64,000 nucleotides of DNA, taken from an uncultured Prevotellaceae bacterium (lineage in GTDB: Bacteria; Bacteroidota; Bacteroidia; Bacteroidales; Bacteroidaceae). Shown here piece by piece: positions 39,382 through 49,800 of the stretch. Numbering within the stretch: position 1 is the first letter of the stretch; each line of letters opens with the position of its first letter. Where the stretch lies: assembly GCA_947166305.1 (NCBI GenBank), contig CAMVDV010000005.1:39210-103209 (forward strand), given 5' to 3'. The notes beneath the pieces are model-generated. The model searched no databases. It was given only the letters and a program-made list of their open reading frames with translations, and was not told where the DNA came from. The translations under genes and the position numbers were made by a program.

Positions 39382-42300
39382 ATGACGACTCCTTTAAGCA
39401 AGACGCAGTACGGCATCTACGTAGAATGCGTCAAACACAGTGGCGAAATCTGCTACAATCTCCCATTTCTCTATACGTTCAGCAGAGACCTCGATGCAGA
39501 AAAGTTCTGCAAGGCCGTTGAGACGGCTGTGAAGGCACACCCGACGCTCTTCACCCGCATACGCCTCGACGACGAGGGCGAGCCGGTGCAAGTCATCGAA
39601 GCGGACGAGGACTTCAAGGTCTCCGTAGAAGACATCAGCGAAGACATCGCAGTGAAAAGAGAGTCGTTGATAAAGCCCTTCGACATCTACGCCGACCGCC
39701 TCTTCCGCATCCACGTGCTTCGCGATGCCAGTCACCTCTATCTCTTCGTCGATTATCACCACATCATCGTGGATGGTGGCTCGATAAAACTCATGATTTC
39801 TACCATCGACAAGGCATATCATGGTCTCGCGCCCGACGCCGAGGAACTGACACTTGCCGAGAAAACCATGGAAGAACAGGGCGTGCGGGAGACGGAAGCC
39901 TTCCGCGAGGCAAAGGAATGGTATGCCCGCAGCTTCGATTGTGGCGACGTTTACTCGCCGTTGATGCCCGATGTGGACAACGGCCAGACACCGGTTCCAG
40001 GGCAAGAGACAGAGACGATGCGCGTCAGGGCACTCCATACGGACAAGGGGCGCGTGGAAGCCTTCTGCCGGGAAAACGGCATCTTCAAGAGCACCCTGTT
40101 CACTGCGGCTTACGCTTTCCTGCTCGCCAAGTACAACAATGAGCAGGAATCGCTCTTCACGACGGCCTATAGCGGCAGGCAAGACAAGCGACTCAAGCAT
40201 ACGGTCGGTATGTTCGTCAAGACCATTCCTTCCTACTACAAGTTCAGCGCAGACACCTCCGTGCTCGACTTTCTCCGTGCCGGCCAGGAGCAAATGTCAG
40301 GATGCCGTCAGCACGAAGCCTACGCCTTCAGCGACGTGATGACCGACCTCGGCCTGCAGTTGGCTACGACGTTTGCCTGGCACGGCGAAACCATCAACAA
40401 CGATGCCTTCGACGGCAAGACAGTGACGGCACCGGTCCTTGTGAACAACACGCGCGATGTACCCATCTATCTCAAGGCTTACATCGTGGGGCAGCAATGT
40501 TTCATCGATGCAGAATACAACACCACACAGTATTCTGAGGCATTCATCCAGCAACTTTTGGAGAGCTACGAAGCTGTGGTGGAAGGATTCCTTGCCAAGG
40601 AATACCTGCGCGACATCAGCATCATCAGTCCCGAACAAGTTCGGTTGCTCGACACCTTCAACAACACAGACCAGCCTTACGATGAAAGTCAGACAATAGT
40701 CTCACTGTTCCGACGTCAGGCACAAAGTGCACCCGACAAGACTGCCGTCGTCTTCCGCGAGAATCGGTACACCTACAAGGAGGTGGACGAACTGAGCGAC
40801 CGCATTGCCGGCTTTATCATCGAAAAGGGATTGGGTGCCGAAGATGTCGTGGCGATACTCATTCCTCGGTGCGAATGGATGGCGATAGCATCCCTCGGCG
40901 TACTGAAAGCCGACTGTGCTTTCCAGCCGCTCGATCCAAGTTACCCTAAGGACAGGCTGAACTTCATGGTGCAGGACACCAAAGCTCGCTTGCTGATAGC
41001 AGACGAAGCCCTGCTGCCGATAATGGACGAGTACAAGGGAGAAATCCTTCTGACCAAGGACCTGAAGAGCCTGAAGGACTCGAAAAGCACCAGAGACCCG
41101 AGGCCCGACAGCCTCTTTACCTTAATATACACCAGCGGCTCGACCGGCGTGCCCAAGGGAGGCATGTCCGAGCATCGCAATTGGGTAGCGTTTTGCCACA
41201 TGCATCAACAAGGGCTACACATCGACGCCCAGAGCCGTGTGGCAGCATACGCAAGCTTTGGCTTCGATGCCTCACCCATGGAAATCTTCTCCGCGCTGAC
41301 TATTGGAGCAGAACTCTACATCATCCCCGAGGAGCTGCGACTCGACCTGATTGCCCTGAGCGACTACTTCGAGGCAAATGGCATCACGCATACTTTCATG
41401 ACCACGCAGGTGGCCTATCAGTTTGCCACCAGCATAGAGAACCACTCCCTGCAAGTGCTGATGACGGGCGGCGAGAAGCTGCCTTCCCTGACACCGCCCG
41501 CGACATTCAGCCTCACCAATGGCTATGGTCCGTCGGAAACAATATGTTATGTCACCAATTATTGGGTGAAGGAACAGAAGAAGAACATCCCTATTGGAAA
41601 GGCCGTGCAGAACTGCAAACTCTATATCGTGGACAAGGAAGGCTTCCGCTTGCCTGCAGGAGCCTGCGGCGAGTTGTGGGTGGCTGGTCCGCAAGTGACG
41701 CGTGGCTATCTGAACCGCCCCGAAAAGACGGCCGAGGTGTATATCAGCAACCCGTTTACTGATGAGCCTAAGTACAACCGCATCTATAAGACTGGCGACA
41801 TCGTGCGCTACTTGCCCGACGGCAACATCGAGTTTGTGGGAAGAAGAGACGGACAAGTCAAGATCCGTGGCTTCCGAATTGAGTTGAAGGAGGTGGAATC
41901 TGTCATCCGCGAGTTCCCTGGCATCAAGGATGCTACGGTGCAGGCATTCGACATGGAAGGCGAAGGCTCCGGCAAGTACATTGCTGCTTACATTGTCAGC
42001 GACGAGAAGATTGACATCGACGCACTCAACAACTTCATTCTCGAAGAGAAGCCGCCCTACATGGTGCCTGCTGTCACGATGCAAATCGACGCCATTCCTC
42101 TCAATCAGAACCAGAAGGTCAATAAACGTGCGCTGCCCAAACCGGAGAAGAAGGCAGAGGCTGTCGAGGCAGTCAGCGCACCAATGAATGTGCTCGAGCA
42201 GGAGTTGTTCGACTTGATAGCAGGCATTGTGAACAACAAGGAGTTCGGCATTACAACTATCCTTGGCTATGCCGGGCTCACATCCATCTCAGCTATCAGG

Positions 42301-45300
42301 CTCGCGGTGCTCATCAGCAAGCGTTACGGCGTTGCCATTGATGCCAAATCGCTCGTCAAGACAGGCACTTTGCAAGGCATCGAGAACGAAATCCTAAAGA
42401 GCTTGATGCAACCGGGGGCTGTCCATTCGCCACAAGAAACGCCCGCACAGCCTGCTCAGGAACTGCAAAAAGTTCCGCTCTCCTACGCTCAGATGGGTGT
42501 TTATGTGGACTGCATGAAGAATCCCACCTCTACCATATATAATATCCCGCTGAAGATTGCCTTCCCGCCCTCTGTCGATGTGCAGGAACTCAAGGCGGCA
42601 TTGACAACTTTTGTGAAGGCTCATCCGGAGCTTAGCATACACTTCGAGACGGAAAACACAGAGATAACTCAGGTTCAGGACTTGGGACAAACCGTCAACA
42701 TCGCGTTGAGCGAGATGACAGAGGAAGCGCTGTCGGGCTACAAACTGGAGTTCGTGAAGCCCTTCAACCTGAGTAAAGGACCGCTATACCGGCTGGAGAT
42801 TGTGAAGACACCGCAGAAGGTCTATCTGCTCTCCGACTTCCATCACCTCGTGTTTGACGGAGGTTCCTACGATCTCTTCCTCCATCAGTTGTGCGACCTG
42901 ATGAACGGTGGCGAGATTGAGGCAGAGGACATGAGCTATGCGGCCTTCGTCGTCAGGGAGAAAGAGGCAGAGAAGGGTGCGGAATATGCTGCCGCCCGCG
43001 ATTTCTTCCAGAGCCAACTTGGTGCCGTCGAAGGGCCGACTGTGATTCAACCCGACTTGACTAATCCGCACGACCAAGGCATCATCGGGGTGACCTCTTC
43101 TGCAATCGACATCGAAGCCATCAGCGAATTCTGTCGAAAGCACCAGATAACACCGGCTCACCTCACTTTGTCTGCCGTTTTCTACGCGCTGTCGCGCTTC
43201 TCCAACAACGAGCGTCTTTGCATCACCACCATCAGCAACGGTCGTAGCAACCTGAGAATCCAAGGCACGATAGGCATGTTTGTCAACACACTTGCCCTCA
43301 GTGCCAATATCGGAACGCAGAGTGTGATGGAGTTCATCAAGGAGACGAGCGAGGACTTCGACACAACATTGACCCACGAGAACTATCCTTTTGCTCAAAT
43401 CGCATCCGACTTCGACCTGACTGCCGAGATAATGTTTGCCTATCAGATTGGGGTGTTCAGCGACTACCAGTGCCAAGGTGTACCGTTGGAAATAGAAAAT
43501 CTCGAGCTAAACGTGCCGAAGTTTAGCATAGCCTTCTACATAAGGGAGTACAATGGCAGGGATTGTGTGTATATAGAGTACGACGATGGTCGGTATAGCC
43601 AAAGCCTGATGCAAAGTTTGGCCGATGCGGTCAGTGCGGCCGTCGTTGCCTTTATGCGTCAGCCCGATGCACCTTTGCTGAGCGTGTCGTTGCTCAATGA
43701 CAAGCAGAAGGCACTGCTCGACAGCTTCAACCAAACGGATGTTGACTACGATGCCTCGCAGACTATCGTTTCTCTCTTTGCCGAGCAAGCCAAACGTGTG
43801 CCGGACAACATTGCCGTTGTCTATAAGGATATACATTATACATATAAGGAAGTGGACGAGATAAGCGACCGTATTGCTGGCTTCATCGCTTCGAAGGGAC
43901 TGAAGGCAGAGGACGTCGTGTCTGTGCTCATCCCGCGTTGCGAATGGATGGCGCTTGCCTCGCTTGGCGTGCTGAAGGCCGGTTGTGCCTATCAGCCGCT
44001 TGACCCAAGCTATCCGAAGGAGCGGCTGAACTTCATGATGCAGGACGCCGATGCCAAACTGCTGATTGCAGACGAGACGTTGCGGGACATCGTGGACGAA
44101 TACAAAGGCGACGTCTTGCTGACGAAGGACATACCAAATCTGCCGAGTTCTCAGGGGATTCCTGCCACTTCGATTGCTCCTTCTTCTCTTTTCATCCTTC
44201 TCTACACCTCGGGCTCCACTGGCGTTCCGAAGGGATGCCAGTTGACGCACGGCAATCTCGTGGCCTTCTGTCATTGGTATCAGCGTTACTATGAGCTTAC
44301 TTCCGAGAGCCGTGTGGCTGCATACGCCAGCTATGGCTTCGATGCTTGCATGATGGATATGTATCCAGCCTTGACGTGTGGCGCATCGGTCTACATCATA
44401 GGTGAAGACATTCGCTTGAATCTGCCCGATTTGAACGAGTACTTCAACGCCAACGGCATCACGCATTCGTTCATCACGACGCAGGTGGGCTACCAGTTTG
44501 CCACGAATGTCGACAACCATTCGCTGCGCCATTTCTCCGTCGGGGGCGAGAAACTTTCCGCGCTCAACCCGCCAAAGAACTATCAGATGCACAATGGATA
44601 TGGTCCCACGGAGTGCACCATCTTCACGACCACCTACCCGCTGAAGGACTATGAGGCCGACATTCCTATCGGCAAGCCGCTCGACAACATCCGTCTCTAC
44701 ATTGTCGATCCGCAGTTCCACCGTTTGCCTCTTGGTGCCGCCGGCGAGCTTTGGGTGTCGGGCCCACAGGTGGGAAGGGGCTATCTGAACAGGCCGGAGA
44801 AGACAGCGGAGAGCTTCATCAGGAATCCCTTCACGTCGGAAGAGAAATACAGCCGCGTCTATCGCACCGGCGACATTGTGCGTTACTTGCCGGACGGCAA
44901 GGTGCAGTTCGTGGGACGGCGCGACGGACAGGTGAAGATCCGCGGCTTCCGCATCGAACTGAAAGAGGTGGAGGCGGTCATTCGGCAGTTCCCGGGCATC
45001 AAGGACGCCACCGTCCAGGCCTTTGATTACGAGAATGGAGGCAAGTTTATTGCTGCCTATGTCGTGAGCGACGAGCAGGTGGACGTCAAGGCCCTCAGCC
45101 AGTTCATCCTCTCGCAGAAGCCCCCGTACATGGTTCCGGCAGCCACGATGCAGATTGATGCCATTCCGCTGAACCAAAACCAGAAGGTGAACCGCAAGGC
45201 TTTGCCGGCGCCTGTCATCCAGACCAGCGACCGCGAATACGTGGAACCCAAGGGCGAGCAGGAACGTTTGTTTGCCAAAATCTTCGGGGACGTGCTGCAG

Positions 45301-46701
45301 TTGGACAAGGTGGGGGCAACGGATAACTTCTTCGACCTTGGCGGCACGTCGTTGATGGTGACGCGGGTCATCATCGAATGCGACAAGGCGGGACTCCATG
45401 TGGCCTACGGCGACATCTTTGCCAACCCGACGCCCCGGCTCCTGGCGCGCTTCGTGTCGGGTGACACGGCGGAGGAGAACTTCGACGAGATAACGGGATT
45501 CGACTACACGCCCATCAACAACCTGCTGCAAGGGAACACCGTCGAGGCCTTCAAGCGCGGCGAGCGTCAGGAGTTGGGGTGCGTCCTGCTGACAGGCGCC
45601 ACAGGCTATCTGGGCATCCATGTGCTGAGGGAACTGATTGATTCCGAAGCCACCAGCATCTATTGCCTTGTGCGTGGCGAGACGCAGGAGAAGGCCGAAA
45701 GCCGTCTGCGCACGTTGCTCTTCTACTACTTCGACGATGCCTTCAAGGAACTCTTCGGCAGGAGATTGCACGTCATCCTGGGCGACGTCACCGAAGACCT
45801 CACGGCAAAACTCCAGATGCCCAATGGTCAATCCTCAATGGTCAATGATAAAATCTCCACAGTTATCAACTGTGCAGCTAACGTGAAGCACTTCTCGAAG
45901 GGCACCGACATTGAGGACGTGAACATCGGAGGCGCGCGGCGGTGCGTGGAATTCTGCCTGAAGACGGGCGCACGCCTGGTCCATGTCTCCACCACCAGCG
46001 TGGGGGGAACCTCCATCAACGGTTATCCGGCAGCCGACGTCCTGCTCAATGAGCAGCGACTCTACTTTGGACAGTACCTGGGCAACCAGTACATCTACTC
46101 CAAGTTTATGGCCGACCGCATCATCCTCGACGCCGTGGCCCGGCACGGACTCAATGCCAAAGTCATGCGCGTGGGCAACCTTGCAGCCCGAAGCACCGAT
46201 GGTGAGTTCCAGGTAAACTTCCAGTCTAACAGCTACATGGGGCGCATACGCGTCTATAACATGCTGGGCTGTTGCCCATTCTCCCACTATGATGCGCTCG
46301 CCGAGTTCTCCCCCATCAACGAGACAGCCCGTGCCATCGTGCTGCTGTCGGCCACGCCGAAGGAGTGCGTCGTGTTCCATCCCTACAACAACCACGTCGA
46401 GCTCATGGGCGACATCCTCACCCAGCTGGCCGGCATCACGGGCGGCATCCGATTTGTCGACCCCCAGGAGTTCGACGACGCGATGGAACAGGCCAAGAAC
46501 GACCCGCAGAAGGCCAAGGCACTCTCCAGTATGCTTGCCTACAAAGACTTGGCTCACGGACAGAAGTCGGCGATGGTGGACCGCCAGAACAACTACACTT
46601 CCGAGGTTCTCCACCGCCTGGGCTTCTACTGGAGCACCACGTCGCAGGACTACATCGAGCGGATGCTGACCGCCATCGCGGGCTTCGGTTTCTTCGAGTG
46701 A
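39382..46701 (+). CDS. Two-module NRPS, C-A-T-C-A-T-R (terminal thioester reductase)
   Basis: C1 HHIIVDG; A1 YTSGSTGVPKG and KIRGFRIELKEVE; T1 GLTSISAIRL; C2 HHLVFDG; A2 YTSGSTGVPKG; T2 DNFFDLGGTSL; reductase VLLTGATGYLGIHVLREL and VINCAANVKHFSKG. Confidence 0.95.
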   Translation: MTTPLSKTQYGIYVECVKHSGEICYNLPFLYTFSRDLDAEKFCKAVETAVKAHPTLFTRIRLDDEGEPVQVIEADEDFKVSVEDISEDIAVKRESLIKPFDIYADRLFRIHVLRDASHLYLFVDYHHIIVDGGSIKLMISTIDKAYHGLAPDAEELTLAEKTMEEQGVRETEAFREAKEWYARSFDCGDVYSPLMPDVDNGQTPVPGQETETMRVRALHTDKGRVEAFCRENGIFKSTLFTAAYAFLLAKYNNEQESLFTTAYSGRQDKRLKHTVGMFVKTIPSYYKFSADTSVLDFLRAGQEQMSGCRQHEAYAFSDVMTDLGLQLATTFAWHGETINNDAFDGKTVTAPVLVNNTRDVPIYLKAYIVGQQCFIDAEYNTTQYSEAFIQQLLESYEAVVEGFLAKEYLRDISIISPEQVRLLDTFNNTDQPYDESQTIVSLFRRQAQSAPDKTAVVFRENRYTYKEVDELSDRIAGFIIEKGLGAEDVVAILIPRCEWMAIASLGVLKADCAFQPLDPSYPKDRLNFMVQDTKARLLIADEALLPIMDEYKGEILLTKDLKSLKDSKSTRDPRPDSLFTLIYTSGSTGVPKGGMSEHRNWVAFCHMHQQGLHIDAQSRVAAYASFGFDASPMEIFSALTIGAELYIIPEELRLDLIALSDYFEANGITHTFMTTQVAYQFATSIENHSLQVLMTGGEKLPSLTPPATFSLTNGYGPSETICYVTNYWVKEQKKNIPIGKAVQNCKLYIVDKEGFRLPAGACGELWVAGPQVTRGYLNRPEKTAEVYISNPFTDEPKYNRIYKTGDIVRYLPDGNIEFVGRRDGQVKIRGFRIELKEVESVIREFPGIKDATVQAFDMEGEGSGKYIAAYIVSDEKIDIDALNNFILEEKPPYMVPAVTMQIDAIPLNQNQKVNKRALPKPEKKAEAVEAVSAPMNVLEQELFDLIAGIVNNKEFGITTILGYAGLTSISAIRLAVLISKRYGVAIDAKSLVKTGTLQGIENEILKSLMQPGAVHSPQETPAQPAQELQKVPLSYAQMGVYVDCMKNPTSTIYNIPLKIAFPPSVDVQELKAALTTFVKAHPELSIHFETENTEITQVQDLGQTVNIALSEMTEEALSGYKLEFVKPFNLSKGPLYRLEIVKTPQKVYLLSDFHHLVFDGGSYDLFLHQLCDLMNGGEIEAEDMSYAAFVVREKEAEKGAEYAAARDFFQSQLGAVEGPTVIQPDLTNPHDQGIIGVTSSAIDIEAISEFCRKHQITPAHLTLSAVFYALSRFSNNERLCITTISNGRSNLRIQGTIGMFVNTLALSANIGTQSVMEFIKETSEDFDTTLTHENYPFAQIASDFDLTAEIMFAYQIGVFSDYQCQGVPLEIENLELNVPKFSIAFYIREYNGRDCVYIEYDDGRYSQSLMQSLADAVSAAVVAFMRQPDAPLLSVSLLNDKQKALLDSFNQTDVDYDASQTIVSLFAEQAKRVPDNIAVVYKDIHYTYKEVDEISDRIAGFIASKGLKAEDVVSVLIPRCEWMALASLGVLKAGCAYQPLDPSYPKERLNFMMQDADAKLLIADETLRDIVDEYKGDVLLTKDIPNLPSSQGIPATSIAPSSLFILLYTSGSTGVPKGCQLTHGNLVAFCHWYQRYYELTSESRVAAYASYGFDACMMDMYPALTCGASVYIIGEDIRLNLPDLNEYFNANGITHSFITTQVGYQFATNVDNHSLRHFSVGGEKLSALNPPKNYQMHNGYGPTECTIFTTTYPLKDYEADIPIGKPLDNIRLYIVDPQFHRLPLGAAGELWVSGPQVGRGYLNRPEKTAESFIRNPFTSEEKYSRVYRTGDIVRYLPDGKVQFVGRRDGQVKIRGFRIELKEVEAVIRQFPGIKDATVQAFDYENGGKFIAAYVVSDEQVDVKALSQFILSQKPPYMVPAATMQIDAIPLNQNQKVNRKALPAPVIQTSDREYVEPKGEQERLFAKIFGDVLQLDKVGATDNFFDLGGTSLMVTRVIIECDKAGLHVAYGDIFANPTPRLLARFVSGDTAEENFDEITGFDYTPINNLLQGNTVEAFKRGERQELGCVLLTGATGYLGIHVLRELIDSEATSIYCLVRGETQEKAESRLRTLLFYYFDDAFKELFGRRLHVILGDVTEDLTAKLQMPNGQSSMVNDKISTVINCAANVKHFSKGTDIEDVNIGGARRCVEFCLKTGARLVHVSTTSVGGTSINGYPAADVLLNEQRLYFGQYLGNQYIYSKFMADRIILDAVARHGLNAKVMRVGNLAARSTDGEFQVNFQSNSYMGRIRVYNMLGCCPFSHYDALAEFSPINETARAIVLLSATPKECVVFHPYNNHVELMGDILTQLAGITGGIRFVDPQEFDDAMEQAKNDPQKAKALSSMLAYKDLAHGQKSAMVDRQNNYTSEVLHRLGFYWSTTSQDYIERMLTAIAGFGFFE
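45821..45852. repeat. Heptamer element in frame within the NRPS reductase domain
   Basis: CCCAATGGTCAATCCTCAATGGTCAATGAT, translated PNGQSSMVND, just before the TVINCAANV strand. Confidence 0.8.
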
Positions 46702-46710
46702 AGGCGACCT

Positions 46711-46804
46711 CCGGAAACGCCGCGTGCGACGATGTCCATCGCCGCACGCGATGATGCCCGTCGCCGCACGCGACGTTGGACATCGTCGCACGCGAAGTTT
46801 CCGG
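46711..46804. repeat. 22-nt phased array with a long inverted repeat between convergent genes
   Basis: Cores at 46721(inv), 46743, 46765, 46787; arms CCGGAAACgcCGCGTGCGACGATGTCC (46711-46737) and GGACATCGTCGCACGCGaaGTTTCCGG (46778-46804). Confidence 0.95.
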
Positions 46805-46835
46805 GCACTGCCTTCGGCGTTCGTCAGGACCGCAG

Positions 46836-49800
46836 CTAAGGTCTCTTTTGAGGCTTCTTGTCGAGGCGATAGACGACGTGCAGGAGTCCGTAGCGCGGCA
46901 GCACGCCTGTGTAGGTTTCCGTGCGCCCTTGTGCATTGATGGTGCGCGTCACGTTCGAGAGCTGCCCGAGGATGTCGAAGCCGTCGAGCATGACTATCCA
47001 TTTTCCCTTGAACAAAGCCCGGCTCAAGCGCGCGTTCCAAACCACGTCGGCCGTGTTGAGGCTCGCATCGTTGTAGCCCGTTCGCCCGTAGAGGGTGAGG
47101 TCTGTCGTCAGGTCGAACTGCCAGGGAAGGTGGATGATTGCGTCCGCGCCGATGCGATATTGCCAGGCCGATATGCTTTGGAACGTTGCGCGGTCGCTCG
47201 TATAGCGGTTCCAACTGATGGCCGACGAGAAGCCGAGCGTGTGTTTCCCTAACGAAAGATTCACTTTTGGCTCAAGAGAAAGGGTGACGGAGCGTACCAC
47301 ACTGGCCCCCTCCCCGCTCCCCCTTTGGGGGAGTGCCTCATTGCCGCTTGCCTCTCCTGCTGCCGTAGAATCACTCCCCCAAAGGGGGAGCGGGGAGGGG
47401 GCCTTGTCGACACTGTTCCTATAGCTGAACAATGTGACCATACCGGCACTGTGTTTCTTGCCGTCGCCAAAGCTGTAGTTGACGGTATGCTTGGCCGAAG
47501 CGTCCCAGTTGCCGTTGACATTCGTGGGGATGAAAGTGCGGCGGCCGGTCGTGCGGTCATAGACTTGTCCCATACTTATAGCATTGTGAGTGAAGCCATA
47601 GCTGAGGTCGATGCGGTTATGCAAACGCTTTTCCAGGGAATACAGATTGCCGTCCAGGACGGCATCGGTGCGGATGGCGTATCGAAGGTCAGGGTTGCCG
47701 ATGCGGATGTTCATGGGGTCCGTGTCGTCGACGATGCCAGCTTCGTTCAGAAGCTCGGGCGCCTCGCTCCTCACCCGCACTTCCAGTCCGGCATGATGCC
47801 CGTCCTTTGTCCTCAGCCAGGGCTTCGTCTTGAACTCGAACGTCGGGCTGAAGCGGTGGAGAACGGTGTCGACGATGCCTCTCTCGATGTCGTGTCTTTG
47901 TGCATTCAGCGTGGCATCAATCCTGAAATCGAGGTAGAACTGTCCCCATTCCTTCTCCCCCAAGCCGTATTTGAAGTCGGCCCAAAAGGCGTTTGTGTTG
48001 TCGATGTAATGCGCCAAATGACTGTTCGCGCGGTCGAAGACCTGCTGATATTCGGTTACGCTGGGCAGCAAGTCGATGGGTTTAGAGAAGCTTGAGTCGG
48101 CATTCGCCAGGCAGTCCAGGCGATAGATGCTCTCCTGTTCGCGCCGATTGCTGTGGGAGAACCGATAGCCCAACACGAATTGTCGGTAGTGTTCGCCAAG
48201 CATGAAGGTATATTGGACGAAGGAATTGAGTTTGAACTTACTGCGAGGCGGGGTGTCGGCGTACTGGTGTCGGAAGATCGTGCCTGCCTGTTGTCGGCTG
48301 AACTCCTGCCTTTTGTTCTCCTCATAGCTGCCGTTTATGCCGAAGTTCATATAGTCGCCCGAGCCTTTTATCTTCAGTGTCTCGTACAGATAGGCAGTTG
48401 TCTCGATGTCGTGCCCCGTGCCTTTGCTCTCGCGCAGCTGGCGGTTGATGAGAGTGTCGCGCAGGTTCGGACGGGAAGATGTCGGGGAGAAGAGGTCGTC
48501 GAGCAGGCTGCGACTGACCTCGACGGGCGCAGAGAAGAGGGCCGACGTGCTGCCGGAGGCATTGCGGAAGTAGCGGTAGCTGGCATCTGCCGTTGCGTAA
48601 GTCCGCAGTCGCTTGCCGTTATGGATGAAGCGGTTCCACAGCGAGACGTCCCACGCTTCGTTCTTCATATTGCCGAAGCCATAGTCGTATGTGTCGCCGT
48701 CGGGCAGGAAGGTCTGCGTCGTGGTGCGCGTGTCCTGCCATTCCTTCCTGTGATTCGCCTCGACATAGACAAAGTAATCGCGCTTCTTGTCGTCGGACAT
48801 CAAGTTGGCATCCACGCGAACCAACTCGTTGCGACTCAGTTTGCCGGATCTGTCGGGCTGCCATCCGTCGCCCCAGACCATGTCGCCCGAGCCTTCGTCG
48901 TTCAGGTTGTTGGCTTTCGCAAAGAACCGTATGTGCGATCGCTCATCGCTCCGCATGGCAAAAAGGCGTGCCAAGTAAGGTGTTTCGTCCTGCCGAAAGC
49001 CTGCTCCAGCCTCGGCGTTTGCTATCCAACCGACCTGGTATTCTCGCTTCAACCGCACGTCGATAACGTGGTGTTGGCTGCCCTCGTCGGTCCGACCGAG
49101 CCACTCATTTTCCTCTGTTTGCTTGTCGTAGACGGCCACATCCTTCACGGTGTAGGCCGGAAGGTTCTCGAGCATCAGCTTCCGACTGCCTTTGAAAAGG
49201 TCTTTTCCGTTGAGGAGGAGGTCGTCCACGAACTTGCCATTGTGGTAGATTCGCCCGTCGCTCTTGAGCTCGACGCCCGGCAACTGACGGAGAAGGGCGT
49301 CGAGCATCGACCCTTCGGCCAGTTGGAATTGGCTGGCATCGTACACGACGGTGTCGCCCCTGAAGTAGAATTTCACTCGAGATGCCCTGACAGTCACCTC
49401 CTGGAGGGTCTTGGAAATCTTATGAATGTAGAAGGGTGACAGGTTGCGCGACGTTTCGCGTCGGCCCACTTTGTCTATGACGTAGTCAAAGCAGACGGTG
49501 CGATAGTCGTCCATCGAAATGCGGAAGATGTAGTGGCGGGGTAGGGCGGGCACCTCCAGGGCGTAGCGTGGCATGTCGTAGTCCACTTGGCGTCCGCTTC
49601 CGTCGTAGTAGAAGGCGCTTTGTCTGGCACGCACCGAGTCGATGAGCGTGCTGTCCTCACTGAGGAGTTCCACCTTCGCGTCCATTAGAGACTCACGCGT
49701 CCGGGCATCGCAGACTATGCCGGAGAGCTTGATGGTGCGTGGCTTGTAGCTGCGGTCGTACTGGATGAAGATGTCTTTTCCCTTTATCTTTGCCTTGACG

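Noticed and set aside
43507-45831. 774-aa minus-strand ORF antisense to the NRPS
   Set aside because: The NRPS frame carries all catalytic motifs; the antisense ORF has none.
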